From NCBI GenBank assembly GCA_035506295.1, contig DATJPR010000084.1:1-28118 (forward strand): a stretch of 28,118 nucleotides of DNA. Reading direction: 5' to 3'. The position numbers and the translations under genes were made by a program. The stretch's first letter is position 1, and each line of letters begins with the position of its first letter. The stretch comes from DATJPR01 sp035506295. GTDB lineage: Bacteria > Bacteroidota > Ignavibacteria > UBA10030 > UBA6906. This document shows, piece after piece, positions 14,687 through 24,298 of this stretch. Under the pieces are notes generated by a model, which was given only the letters and a program-made list of their open reading frames with translations, did no database searches and was not told the DNA's origin.

Positions 14687-15916
14687 CTAGCGGAGGCATT
14701 CTACGACGTTGAGATTCGCCGCCCGACGCGCGGGGAACAGCCCGGCGAAAAGCCCGATCACCGCAAGAACGACTGCCGTCACCGCCATGACCACCCAGGA
14801 AATCTCGGGCGTTCCCACCGCTTCCTTGATCGGCACGTACTGGAGTGCCTGGGTGATCAACACTGCGAGAACGGTGCCGATCGACGAGCCGAGGAAGATG
14901 ATGAAAAAGGTCTCGGTGAAGAATTGCCCCATGATCGCCCTGCGCGGGGCTCCCACCGCACGCTTGACGCCGATCTCCTTGATGCGTTCCTGCACTACGA
15001 TATACATGATGTTCGCCACCCCGATGCCCGCGACACCGAGGGTGAAGCTGCCGATCAGTCCCATGAAGATATTGAAGGCGAGGAAAAAGTAGAACATAAA
15101 CTTGTCGAACTCCCCCGTGTCCCAGATGAACACGGCGTCGGTATCCGTCGGATCAAACTTGTACCGCCGCCCGAGCACCTCACGGATCTCCACCTTGGTC
15201 TCTTCCGCCCGCCTCGGATCGGCCGGTGTGAAGATGATATTGCGGAGATGGGTCGCCCCGAAGACCGACGCGAACGTCGATGCCGGGATAAAAATCCGAT
15301 CCTGGTCGCGGCGGTTGTACGAGGAGTTCTGGATCTTTTTCTCCATGACGCCGACCACCAGGAACGGGACCTGCCCGACATAGACAGTCCTTCCGACCGC
15401 TTCGCTCTCCCCGAAAACGAGTTTCTTCAATTCATTCCCGATCAGGGCAACCCGCCGTCGTTCGCGCATGTCAAGGTCGTTGATAAACCGCCCGCCTGCG
15501 GCCGGGATCACGTTCCGCATTTCGCTGTAGATCGGATAGACCCCGCCCACGGACGTGTTCGTGATATTGTCTCCGACGCGGATTGCCGCAGTGGCCGCGT
15601 ACTCCGCGCTGATCATCCCGATGTCCTTGATTTGGGCCTTGAGCAGTTGGGCATCGTCCTCGATGAAGGACATGGGACGACCGATGCCGAAGCCTTCAAA
15701 CGCCTTGGACGTGCGGCCGGGGAACATCACGGCGACATGATCTCCCATCCCGTGCATGCTAATGGCCAGCTGGCGCTTGAATCCCATCCCGAAGGCGAGG
15801 AGGACGATGATCGCCACGGTCCCCCAGATGATCCCGAAGACCGTGAGGAACGTCCTGAGCTTCTGCGCCTTCAGGTCCCGGATGAACTCACTCAGCGTTG
15901 TTCGTATGGCGTCCAC
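14687..15916 (-). CDS. MacB/FtsX-type ABC transporter permease (first of pair)
   Basis: Membrane subunit, 409 residues, with the same plan as its neighbour: an N-terminal helix (about 20-42), a periplasmic MacB-PCD domain and three C-terminal helices. The coupling loop QERIKEIGVKRAVGAPRRAI, which contacts the ATPase in MacB-like transporters, and the ending GLFPARRAANLNVVECLR are both intact. It starts 25 bases after the adaptor gene. Adaptor plus two permeases suggests a heterodimeric MacAB-like exporter working with a TolC-type outer-membrane channel. The ATPase and the channel must be encoded elsewhere if the system is complete. Confidence 0.92.
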   Translation of the reverse strand: MDAIRTTLSEFIRDLKAQKLRTFLTVFGIIWGTVAIIVLLAFGMGFKRQLAISMHGMGDHVAVMFPGRTSKAFEGFGIGRPMSFIEDDAQLLKAQIKDIGMISAEYAATAAIRVGDNITNTSVGGVYPIYSEMRNVIPAAGGRFINDLDMRERRRVALIGNELKKLVFGESEAVGRTVYVGQVPFLVVGVMEKKIQNSSYNRRDQDRIFIPASTFASVFGATHLRNIIFTPADPRRAEETKVEIREVLGRRYKFDPTDTDAVFIWDTGEFDKFMFYFFLAFNIFMGLIGSFTLGVAGIGVANIMYIVVQERIKEIGVKRAVGAPRRAIMGQFFTETFFIIFLGSSIGTVLAVLITQALQYVPIKEAVGTPEISWVVMAVTAVVLAVIGLFAGLFPARRAANLNVVECLR

Positions 15917-15941
15917 GTTTGAGGTCCTTGCTTGGGTTCGA

Positions 15942-17033
15942 TTACTCGATCTTCTTCACCGGCTTCTCGAGCACCTCGTCCCCTTCCTTCAACCCGCTCG
16001 CCACCTCGATATTCACCGCATCGCTCAATCCGGTCTTGATCAGACGCTCCTCGCTTTTCCCTTCACCCAGGGCGACTTTCACGAACGACGAATCGTTGCG
16101 GAAGGTCACCACGCGTTCCGGGACGGTCAGGACGCTGTCCTTCTTCTGAATGATCACGTTCGCGTTTGCCGAATAACCGGCCCGGAGCGTGACGTCCGTT
16201 TTCGAAGGGACAACGATCTCGATCGGGAATACTGTGGCGTTTTCCTTCTTCTCCGCCTTGAGCGAGATCTTCGAGAGAGACCCGAGAATCTTGTCCGTCG
16301 GCAATGCACCGATTTTGATTTCTGCGGCCTGTCCCACCCGGAGCTTGCCGACATCGATCTCGTCGACCGTCCCCTTAAAGAGCAGCCGGGACATGTTTGC
16401 CATCTTCATCAGGACCGTTCCCTCCTGATACGTGGTCAACGGGGTCACCGGATCACCCACTTCCACGGCTTTGCTCAGCACGTATCCGCTGATCGGCGCT
16501 TTCACGATCGATTCGATATCGGTATTCTCGATCCTCACCTTTCCGCTCTCCATCAGGGCCAGGTGCTCGCGGGCGATTTTCATACGGAGCTCCGCCGACT
16601 GATAGTTGTGCTGAAAATCATCGTACTCTTTTGCGGAGATCAGCTGTTTGCTGATGAGTGAATCCTCCCGCGTCTTGTCTTTTTCAAGATTTACCAGGTC
16701 GACGTCGGCGAGCTGCATCTGCCGCTTCGCGTCCGCGAGCTCAAGGGGTGCGGGATCCGGGCGGACTTCAAGCAAGGGCTGCCCCGCCTCCACATAGGAG
16801 CCGGCATCGGCGAAAATCCTCCCGACCACTCCAGAAACCTTCGATTTTACCGAGATTTCGTTTTCGGGTTCGATCGTGCCAACGGCCAGTGCTTTCTCCA
16901 CGATTTCGCCTCGCGTCACCTTCACCGACGAGGCTTCTTTCTCGTCAGTCTTTTTGGATCCCCCGAGGATGAAAAAGGCGCCGACGATCAGGACGCATGC
17001 CCCCACGGTGGGGATGACGATTTTCTTCTTCAT
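15942..17033 (-). CDS. RND/MacA-type periplasmic adaptor (HlyD family)
   Basis: Membrane-fusion protein linking inner-membrane permeases to an outer-membrane channel, 363 residues. An N-terminal anchor spans about 5-25 (VIPTVGACVLIVGAFFIL). The first half of the lipoyl domain is SKVSGVVGRIFADAGSYVEAGQPLLEV (about 63-90). A helical hairpin of about 95-165 is rich in Lys, Glu and Gln. The second lipoyl half includes IVKAPISGYVLSKAVEVGDPV. A beta-barrel and a membrane-proximal domain ending in GLKEGDEVLEKPVKKIE complete it. It is the first gene of the minus-strand run containing the two permeases, which fits a MacA-like role. Its substrate cannot be told from sequence. Confidence 0.93.
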   Translation of the reverse strand: MKKKIVIPTVGACVLIVGAFFILGGSKKTDEKEASSVKVTRGEIVEKALAVGTIEPENEISVKSKVSGVVGRIFADAGSYVEAGQPLLEVRPDPAPLELADAKRQMQLADVDLVNLEKDKTREDSLISKQLISAKEYDDFQHNYQSAELRMKIAREHLALMESGKVRIENTDIESIVKAPISGYVLSKAVEVGDPVTPLTTYQEGTVLMKMANMSRLLFKGTVDEIDVGKLRVGQAAEIKIGALPTDKILGSLSKISLKAEKKENATVFPIEIVVPSKTDVTLRAGYSANANVIIQKKDSVLTVPERVVTFRNDSSFVKVALGEGKSEERLIKTGLSDAVNIEVASGLKEGDEVLEKPVKKIE

Positions 17034-17306
17034 GATTCCACTCCGGGTTGACGCTGTGAGGAAAAGAGAACGAGAGATGCAAATTCTTAGTAGATGTACG
17101 GAGGGTGTGGGGAAATGTTCCGTCTTCTCACGGCTGCGAACGCCCCGAACTAACGTGATGACAATCTTTTACAACTCGTCACCGATCTCCGGCAATCACT
17201 TCCACACTGCAATGCCGCGTCGTTTGTCTCTGATGTTTTCTTCGTATCTTGGTACAATACTTCAAGTCCACCCGATTGCGCCCTCCTGACCGCGGGGGGG
17301 CATCTC
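17034..17306. promoter_or_regulatory. Divergent promoter region between the adaptor gene and lhr
   Basis: A 273-base gap between genes that diverge, so it must carry both promoters. Toward lhr, TTTG (17223-17226) and TATCTTGG (17245-17252) resemble a Bacteroidetes-type -33/-7 pair. TACAAT (17253-17258) is an alternative sigma70-like -10 without a good -35. Toward the adaptor gene I saw only weak matches, such as TACTAAGAATTTG. No operator or structured RNA stood out. A G-run a few bases before the lhr ATG may serve as its ribosome binding site. Confidence 0.35.
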
Positions 17307-20300
17307 ATGGCACAGCATTCGATTCTTGACGATTTCCATCCCGTCGTCCGGGAGTGGTTTCTCCGCGCGTATGGTGCTCCGACACCGCCGCAGGAGCTCG
17401 GCTGGCCGCATATTGCGGCCGGACACAACACGCTCATCCTCGCCCCGACCGGTTCAGGCAAGACGCTTGCATCCTTCCTCTGGGCCATCAATCATCTTGT
17501 CGATCAATCCTCCCGTGAGCCTCTCGATCCGGGAATCCGTGTCCTGTATATTTCTCCGCTGAAAGCGCTCAACAACGACATCGAACGTAACCTGCGGCTG
17601 CCGCTCGCCGGCATTCATGAGGTCGCCCGGCATCGCGGCGTGGCCATCCCGGAACTCCGTGCGGCGGTTCGCACGGGCGATACTCCGACCTCGGAACGCG
17701 CTGCGATGCTCCGCAAGCCGCCCGATATTCTCATCACGACCCCCGAGTCGCTCTATCTGATGCTAACATCCGCCAGACAGCGCGGTCTGTTCACGTCGGT
17801 GCAATACGTAATCGTCGATGAAATCCACTCCATCTGCGGCAACAAGCGCGGCGTCCACCTCTCGCTCTCGCTCGAGCGACTGCAGGCGATCGCCGATCAG
17901 GAATTTGTGCGGATTGGCCTCTCGGCGACGCAACGCCCTCTCGAAACCGTCGCCGCCTTCCTGGGCGGTCTGACCCGTTCGGACAATGGCGAATTTTTCC
18001 CGAGGCCCGTCGACATCGTCGACGCCGGCCGCCGAAAGTCGATGGACGTCCGTGTAGTCTGTCCTGTTCCGGACTTTTCGATGCTCCCGGAAGAGGGCGC
18101 CTGGCCCGTCATTTTCGAATCCCTCTACGACGAGATCCGACGACATACGACGACGTTGGTGTTCGTGAACAACCGCCGCCTCGCGGAACGCATCGCATCG
18201 AAGCTGAACCTCATTGCCTCGGGTGTCGAGGACGGCGCATCATCGGGTGCGGTTAATCTTTCCGCGGTGCCTGTGCAGAGCGCCGGCACATCTCTCCCCA
18301 CCGCCTCTCCCGAAACCGTTTTTGCCCAGGCATATCACGGGAGCATGTCGAGGGAGGCCAGGGAGTCGATGGAGGCCGCGCTGAAATCAGGGAAGCTGCA
18401 TGTCCTCGTGGCAACATCATCGCTGGAGCTGGGGATCGACATCGGGAGCATCGACCTGGTGATCCAGGTCGAATCGCCGAAAGGAATCGCCCGCGGCCTG
18501 CAAAGGATAGGCCGGTCCGGCCACCTTGTGCATGCGACCAGCAAAGGAAGAATCTACCCGACACACCGCGAAGATCTGGTCGAAGCATCGGTGGTATCGA
18601 AAGCCATCCTCGCGCACGACGTCGAGCCGGCGCGCATTCCCGAAAATTGTCTCGACGTCCTGGCCCAGCAGATCGTCGCCATGGTCGCGGTTGACGAGTG
18701 GAACGCGGACGACCTCTTTCTTCTCCTCCGGGGATCGTACTGCTATCGCAACCTCTCCCGCAAACTTTTCGACAGCGTGGTGTCGATGCTGGCCGGCCGG
18801 TTCAGCGACGACGCTCTCGGTGATCTTCGCGCGAGGATCTCCTGGGACCCGGTCAACAACATGCTTCGCCCGCTCCCCGGAACAAGCCACCTTGCGATCA
18901 CCAGCGGAGGCACGATCGCCGACCGGGGATATTACGGCGTCTACCTCGAGGATGCGAAGACCAAGGTCGGTGAGGTCGACGAAGAATTCATCTATGAGAG
19001 CCGTCCCGGCGACCGGTTCATCCTCGGCAGCACCGTGTGGGCGATGAAATCGATCGACGCGAATCGTGTGATCGTTGCCCCGGCGCCGGGTCAACCCGCA
19101 AGGATGCCATTCTGGAAAGGCGAAGGGATCGGAAGGAGTTACGACCTGGGCGAGCAGCTCGGAGCTTTTCGCCGTATCGTGGCGGAAAAGATCGACGATC
19201 CGGAGGCGCTCCGCTGGCTGGCATCAGAGTATCCTCTCGACGCCAACGCGGCCTGGAACATCCTCGAATATTTCCGCCGGCAACAGGCGACCACCGGCTC
19301 GATACCGGACGACCGGACCATCATCGTCGAGCACACGCGGGATGAGCTGGGCGATCCGCGCGTGATCGTCCATTCTTCCTATGGACGCAGGATCAACGGC
19401 CTGCTGGGACTTCTCCTGGAACACCGCATTAAGGAACGCTGCGGCGTGAACCCGGATATGATCTACAACGACGATGGTGTTCTTCTGCGACTGCAGGCGG
19501 AGCGGGATTTCCCCGGCGATGTCTTCTCCGCCGATTCGCTTGCGAACGCGAGGGAGATCGTTCTCGAGGAGCTGTACACCTCGCCCCTCTTTGCAGGGCA
19601 GTTCCGACAGAACGCGGCCCGTGCTCTCTTGCTGCCCAAGCCCGGCAGAGGGAAGAGGACTCCGCTCTGGGTCCAACGAATCCGGGCGGGAGACCTTCTG
19701 CAGCTTGTGCAGACACACGAAGACTTCCCGATCGTCCTGGAAACGATCCGGGATGTTCTCAACGACGTGCTTGATCTCCCTCACTTCCTCGCGTTGGTCG
19801 AGAAGATCAGGATCGGCGCTGTTCGTGTCAGCCATGTCTCGACCGAGGTCCCTTCGCCGTTCGCCGCCGGGCTGCTGTTTGCCTTCCTGGGAATGTCGAT
19901 GTATGCGGGCGACGCCGCGCCACAGGAGTCCGCACCACCTGCACACGGGGCCCAATCGCAATTGCTCGACGATCTTCTTGCGCAGAATCCCATCGGGACC
20001 TTTCTTCGTCCCGACGCCATTGCCGCCGTCGAGGCGCGCCTGCAACACGAAGCCGCGGGCACACAAGCGCGCTCTGCAGAAGAGCTCATGCAGGTCATGC
20101 TCCGAGTCGGCGATCTCGAAGAAGAGGAAATCCGAGCACGCACGTCGGGCAGCGGGCTCGAGTTTGTCCGGTCGCTCGAAGAAGAGAAGCGGGTGTTGAG
20201 AATTCGCATCGGTGAACGCGAGAAATGGGTCCCGGCCGAATACGCCGAGATGTACCGGGCGCCGGACGATGCGGGTCACGCGGAGCAGATTGTCCGACGA

Positions 20301-21812
20301 TATTTGCAGGGACACGGCCCGGTGCGTCCGTCGGTGTTCGTCCGACGATACGGATTTCGGGAAGAGTGGCTGACGAACATGCGCGATCGCATCGTCGACG
20401 GAAGGCAGATTCTCCGGGGCAATTTCGCGGGGGGAGACGAGGAAGAATGGTGCCTCAGAGCAAACGTGGATCAGATCCGGCGACAGACAATTTCCGTTCT
20501 TCGGAAGGAAGTCGCCCCTGTCCCTCTGCGGCAGTTTACGCTGTTCCTTCAGCGCTGGACGGGATTCCTGCCATCCGGTTCATCTCACGACATCCTTTCG
20601 TTGCTCGATCAATTCCAGGGACTCCCTCTCCCGATCGAATGCTGGGACCGGGACATCCTGCGACCTCGTACACCGCCGTCGGAAGCCGGAGCGCTTCATT
20701 CTCTGACGCGAGATGGCACCATCGTCTGGATCGGACTTTCCAGCGGGCGGGCCATGCCCGTGTTTCGGGGGAGCGGTTCAGAGTTTGTGTTCGGCGCCGC
20801 AGAGGGAGAACCGATGAGTCCCGGCGCAATGCGACTCTTTGACTATGTTCGTCAGAAGGGCGCCTCGTTTTTCAGTGACATTCGCTCGGGAACCGGCCTT
20901 TCGCTCGAGGCGATGAACAACTCCCTCGCGGAGCTGTTCTGGAACGGCGTGATCTCAAACGATACGCTTGATGAGCTGTTGACGCTGAAACGGTCGATCC
21001 GCGAGACGGACCGCCCCATCGAGCCGATTCTTCTTGTCGATCCAAAACACAATCCCGCGCGCGGACGGATCCTGGGAAGAGCCCGGAAATCGCTCCGCCA
21101 GGTCCCCGGCTGGTCGGGCCGATGGTTTCCGACGCAGGACGAAGCCGTCGAGGGCGAGCCGATGACACAGGAACAGCGCGCGTTCGCTCAGGCGCGCCGC
21201 CTCCTGTTGCGTTATGGCGTTTTCGCCCGCGAGTTTCTCGGACGGGAGGTTGCACTCACCTGGTCGGAGTTGTGGCCGGCATTCCAGATGATGGAACTGC
21301 GCGGGGAAATTCGTCGCGGCTATTTCGTGACCGGGCTGTCCGGAATGCAGTATGCACTCCCCGAAGCCGCCGAGGAGTTGAGGTCGGCCACCGCCGGGCA
21401 GGGTATGAAAGATTCGAGAAGAGTCATCCTGATGCCGACCTGCGACCCGGCCAACGTGTACGGTCCGGGAATCGACCTTGAGCGCGGGCCCGGTCAGGAT
21501 CCTGTCCGCTGCTCACGGCTCCCCGGGAACTATATCGCCTTTGCAGATGGCGGCCCCATCCTTCTCATCGAGGGAGGAGGCTCGTCGATCATCACCATCG
21601 GCGCCCCGGCCGCGTCCCTGATCGAAGAGGCAATGAGAGAATTTGTCGGAATGCTGAAACTTCCCGAAAACGCGCGACCGTTTAAGGAAATCGTCATCGA
21701 GTACTGGAACGGCGCCAGGCCCGCGGCCGTTGATGAATCGGCAATGCTGCGTCGGCTTGGATTCCAACGGGATCGCAACCAGACGGTCCGTGTCGACGCG
21801 TACTCACTGTAA
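17307..21812 (+). CDS. lhr: Large Lhr-type superfamily 2 DNA helicase
   Basis: ATP-dependent 3'-5' helicase linked to DNA repair. At 1501 residues it is close to the E. coli and mycobacterial long form. Motifs are the Walker A LAPTGSGKT (45-53), the DEIH box (171-174), motif III LSATQRP, and motif IV region TTLVFVNNRRLAER. Motif V is TSSLELGIDIGSIDLV and motif VI is QRIGRSGH (about 400). Winged-helix and beta-barrel domains of the Lhr core follow (about 430-860), and then the long Lhr C-terminal domain. The latter has the typical RRGYFVTGLSGMQYALPEA stretch (about 1340-1360). E. coli carries the shorter relative with RNase T, and mycobacteria with a repair module. Here it is followed 31 bases later by a cNMP-GAF-SpoIIE phosphatase gene, likely co-transcribed. 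The link between the two is unexplained. Confidence 0.95.
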   Translation: MAQHSILDDFHPVVREWFLRAYGAPTPPQELGWPHIAAGHNTLILAPTGSGKTLASFLWAINHLVDQSSREPLDPGIRVLYISPLKALNNDIERNLRLPLAGIHEVARHRGVAIPELRAAVRTGDTPTSERAAMLRKPPDILITTPESLYLMLTSARQRGLFTSVQYVIVDEIHSICGNKRGVHLSLSLERLQAIADQEFVRIGLSATQRPLETVAAFLGGLTRSDNGEFFPRPVDIVDAGRRKSMDVRVVCPVPDFSMLPEEGAWPVIFESLYDEIRRHTTTLVFVNNRRLAERIASKLNLIASGVEDGASSGAVNLSAVPVQSAGTSLPTASPETVFAQAYHGSMSREARESMEAALKSGKLHVLVATSSLELGIDIGSIDLVIQVESPKGIARGLQRIGRSGHLVHATSKGRIYPTHREDLVEASVVSKAILAHDVEPARIPENCLDVLAQQIVAMVAVDEWNADDLFLLLRGSYCYRNLSRKLFDSVVSMLAGRFSDDALGDLRARISWDPVNNMLRPLPGTSHLAITSGGTIADRGYYGVYLEDAKTKVGEVDEEFIYESRPGDRFILGSTVWAMKSIDANRVIVAPAPGQPARMPFWKGEGIGRSYDLGEQLGAFRRIVAEKIDDPEALRWLASEYPLDANAAWNILEYFRRQQATTGSIPDDRTIIVEHTRDELGDPRVIVHSSYGRRINGLLGLLLEHRIKERCGVNPDMIYNDDGVLLRLQAERDFPGDVFSADSLANAREIVLEELYTSPLFAGQFRQNAARALLLPKPGRGKRTPLWVQRIRAGDLLQLVQTHEDFPIVLETIRDVLNDVLDLPHFLALVEKIRIGAVRVSHVSTEVPSPFAAGLLFAFLGMSMYAGDAAPQESAPPAHGAQSQLLDDLLAQNPIGTFLRPDAIAAVEARLQHEAAGTQARSAEELMQVMLRVGDLEEEEIRARTSGSGLEFVRSLEEEKRVLRIRIGEREKWVPAEYAEMYRAPDDAGHAEQIVRRYLQGHGPVRPSVFVRRYGFREEWLTNMRDRIVDGRQILRGNFAGGDEEEWCLRANVDQIRRQTISVLRKEVAPVPLRQFTLFLQRWTGFLPSGSSHDILSLLDQFQGLPLPIECWDRDILRPRTPPSEAGALHSLTRDGTIVWIGLSSGRAMPVFRGSGSEFVFGAAEGEPMSPGAMRLFDYVRQKGASFFSDIRSGTGLSLEAMNNSLAELFWNGVISNDTLDELLTLKRSIRETDRPIEPILLVDPKHNPARGRILGRARKSLRQVPGWSGRWFPTQDEAVEGEPMTQEQRAFAQARRLLLRYGVFAREFLGREVALTWSELWPAFQMMELRGEIRRGYFVTGLSGMQYALPEAAEELRSATAGQGMKDSRRVILMPTCDPANVYGPGIDLERGPGQDPVRCSRLPGNYIAFADGGPILLIEGGGSSIITIGAPAASLIEEAMREFVGMLKLPENARPFKEIVIEYWNGARPAAVDESAMLRRLGFQRDRNQTVRVDAYSL

Positions 21813-21843
21813 ATTCACACTCTGATGGTGCGGAGATTGCCCC

Positions 21844-23571
21844 ATGGACAGATCCAGGAATCTTCACGGCGTTGAGCACATACGTTACAATGTTCTTGCG
21901 GAGACACTCTCGGACGAGGAGTTCGCGCAGCTTTTCCCCGCGCTGAAAGAGCATCGGTTTGCGGCAGACGAGGTGATCTGTGAAGAGAATTCCCCCGGCG
22001 ATGATGTCTACCTCGTTGCCGTCGGCCGAGTCAACATCTTGCGGCGGACCAGGGACGGCGGAGACATCAGACTGGCGGTCCTTCACCCGGGGGATTTTTT
22101 CGGGGAACTCGGCCTTCTCGACGGCCGCCCGCGATCGGCAAAAGTCGTCGCGGCGGAAGCGTGCACGGTCTATGCGCTCGACAGACAGACCTTCGAACGG
22201 CTCCTGCGCGAAAGCCACCCCTTTACGCTCCGTCTTCTGCAAGTCATGAGCGTCCGTCTTCGCGCCATGAACAACCACGTGGTGCAGGAATTGTCACGAT
22301 GCCGACAGACCGGCAAGCAGGAACTGGAGAAGATGGGTCGGCTGATCGATGCGGCCCGGCATCTGAATTCCACCCTTGATCTTTCCGAGGTCCTCGACCG
22401 CATCCTCGAAACGGCGCTCCGCCTGGTCGATGGCGACCGCGGAACGGTGTATCTCCTGGACGAAAAGCGCCAGGAGCTTTGGTCCCGTGTCCTGACAGGC
22501 TCCGAGCGTCTTGAGATCAGGCTGCCCCTCGGCAAAGGGATCGCCGGATACGTCGCCGCCACGGGTGATACGCTGAACATCGAGGACGCGTATCTCGATC
22601 CCCGCTTCAATCCGCAGATTGACAAGCAAAGCGGCTATCGCACGCAATCCATGCTCTGCATGCCGATGCGGAACAACGCTGGGAAAATCATCGGCGTGTT
22701 TCAGCTCCTGAACAAGAATGACGGGGCGTTCGGAAAGGAGGACGAGAAGCTTATCGACGCCATGTCGGTCCACGCAGCCGTCGCGGTGGAGAATGCGAGG
22801 CTGTATGAACAGGAACGTGAGAAGTTGAAGATGGAAAAGTACCTTCACGCCGCGCGAGAGGTTCAGCGCACTCTCCTTCCAGGCGACGCTCCATCGGTCC
22901 CCGGATTGGATCTTGCGGCATCGATGGATCCGGCCGAGGAGGTCGGGGGAGACTCGTTCGATTTCATCAGGCTGGACGGCGATCGCTTTGCGGTGTGTGT
23001 TGCAGATGTCTCCGGCAAGGGGCTCCCAGCGTCGCTCCTCATGGCAAACCTCCAGGCTGCTGTACGTTCTCAGTCGATGACCACGCTCTCGCCCACCGAC
23101 TGTCTTTCACGCACCAACGGACTCCTCTACCACAGCACGGCAGCTGACAAATTCGCCACTGCGTTTTATGGGATCATCGATCAGCGGCAGGGGACTCTCT
23201 CGTATTGCAACGCGGGTCATGAGGCGCCGCTGCTGTTCGGCCCTGACGGCTCTCAGCGGGCGCTGTCGACAGGAGGGATCATGCTCGGGGTGATCGACGG
23301 ATTTCATTTTGAAGAGGAAACCGTCCCCTTTCCGCCCGGTTGCACGCTTGTGGTGTTCAGCGACGGGGTAACTGAGGCAACCAACGAGAAGGGGGCGATG
23401 TTCGGTACCGACCGCGTGCGCGAGACGGTGGCCCGCACGTGGACCACAAGCGCCGCATCGATCCGGACGGAACTCCTGCAACAACTGCACGCGTTTGTCG
23501 GTGCCGCGCGGCAATCCGACGACATCACCGTTCTGGTTGCCCGGCGGTCTGAGCCACCCACCACGTCTTGA
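21844..23571 (+). CDS. cNMP-binding/GAF/SpoIIE-type PP2C serine phosphatase
   Basis: Multidomain signalling phosphatase, 575 residues. A cyclic-nucleotide-binding domain lies at about 20-140, with the phosphate cassette FFGELGLLDGRPRSA (85-99) including the conserved Glu88 and Arg97. A GAF domain spans about 175-320, and a short coiled linker ending in EVQRTLLP (339-346) follows. The RsbU/SpoIIE phosphatase domain is at about 360-568. Metal-binding acidic residues appear in EVGGD (Asp370), VADVSGKG (Asp388), FSDGVTEA (Asp507) and SDDITVL (Asp559/560), so it looks active. Such proteins usually dephosphorylate an anti-sigma-antagonist in a partner-switching cascade; no kinase or STAS protein is in this window. 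Its last 47 bases overlap, tail to tail, the methyltransferase gene on the other strand. Confidence 0.93.
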   Translation: MDRSRNLHGVEHIRYNVLAETLSDEEFAQLFPALKEHRFAADEVICEENSPGDDVYLVAVGRVNILRRTRDGGDIRLAVLHPGDFFGELGLLDGRPRSAKVVAAEACTVYALDRQTFERLLRESHPFTLRLLQVMSVRLRAMNNHVVQELSRCRQTGKQELEKMGRLIDAARHLNSTLDLSEVLDRILETALRLVDGDRGTVYLLDEKRQELWSRVLTGSERLEIRLPLGKGIAGYVAATGDTLNIEDAYLDPRFNPQIDKQSGYRTQSMLCMPMRNNAGKIIGVFQLLNKNDGAFGKEDEKLIDAMSVHAAVAVENARLYEQEREKLKMEKYLHAAREVQRTLLPGDAPSVPGLDLAASMDPAEEVGGDSFDFIRLDGDRFAVCVADVSGKGLPASLLMANLQAAVRSQSMTTLSPTDCLSRTNGLLYHSTAADKFATAFYGIIDQRQGTLSYCNAGHEAPLLFGPDGSQRALSTGGIMLGVIDGFHFEEETVPFPPGCTLVVFSDGVTEATNEKGAMFGTDRVRETVARTWTTSAASIRTELLQQLHAFVGAARQSDDITVLVARRSEPPTTS

Positions 23572-24295
23572 GCTTCCCGGCCCCCGGAGCGGAGGGAAAG
23601 GCAAAATCGACGGACTCCAGCACCCGGAAGCCCGTCGCCATCAGCGCTGCCTGCAGTTCCTTCTTGACGAAGAGCTTCTGGGTAATGGTCTCCTCTATCC
23701 CCGGCCGACCATCGGAAAACGTCACTCCCACCCGGGAGATCGCGCAACCCGCCCTCGCATCGAAGCTGTTGGCGATCGTCATGATGAATTCCCGCTCCCG
23801 GATCGTATCATCTCTCCGCCACAGCCTTCGATAAGCCCGAGCGTTGTTCACGTCGAATACCAGCAGGCCGGCAGGCACGAGCGCCGCATGGATCGCGCGC
23901 AATACCGCGACGACATCGTCGAGGCTGGCGAGATGATTGAAGACATCGTAGAGAGAAATTGCCGCCTGGAACTCCCGCTTCAGTGGAAGGGTGCGAACAT
24001 CCCCCGGGAGAAATCGGAGCTTTGCACTGTCGGCCCCCGCCTTCGCCCGCGCTTCCGCAATCATCCCTTCCGCAGGATCAATCCCCACAACATTCCAGCC
24101 CTCACGAGAAAGCAGGAGGGCCATCGTCCCCGTTCCGCAGCCGATCTCGAGGAGATGCGACGGCGTGACCCCGTAGCGCTGGAAGGTCTGCCGGAGCCGC
24201 GGGAGGATACTGTGGTTGTATTCCATCCCATACGAGCGCTGCCAGCGGTCATAGATCGTCGAGAGGGCACAGTATGGGGGCCTGCGCTCAGGCAT
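23525..24295 (-). CDS. Class I SAM-dependent methyltransferase, unknown substrate
   Basis: A 256-residue cytoplasmic methyltransferase. The SAM motif I LLEIGCGTGTMALLL (48-62) is followed by the acidic VVGIDPAEGMI motif and FLPGDVRTLPL. Post-I to III segments are AAISLYDVFNHLAS and LVPAGLLVFDVNN. The sequence resembles small-molecule or tRNA-type UbiE/Bud23-like enzymes, but nothing fixes the substrate. The ATG lies three bases past the carA stop, so it is probably translated from the carA message; carA and a methyltransferase have no obvious shared pathway. The C-terminal 15 codons overlap the end of the convergent phosphatase gene. Confidence 0.85.
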   Translation of the reverse strand: MPERRPPYCALSTIYDRWQRSYGMEYNHSILPRLRQTFQRYGVTPSHLLEIGCGTGTMALLLSREGWNVVGIDPAEGMIAEARAKAGADSAKLRFLPGDVRTLPLKREFQAAISLYDVFNHLASLDDVVAVLRAIHAALVPAGLLVFDVNNARAYRRLWRRDDTIREREFIMTIANSFDARAGCAISRVGVTFSDGRPGIEETITQKLFVKKELQAALMATGFRVLESVDFAFPSAPGAGKLKTWWVAQTAGQPER

Positions 24296-24298
24296 GAC

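Noticed and set aside
19224..20315. Minus-strand frame of 363 codons inside lhr
   Set aside because: Antisense of a clear Lhr helicase; long shadows are common at this base composition.
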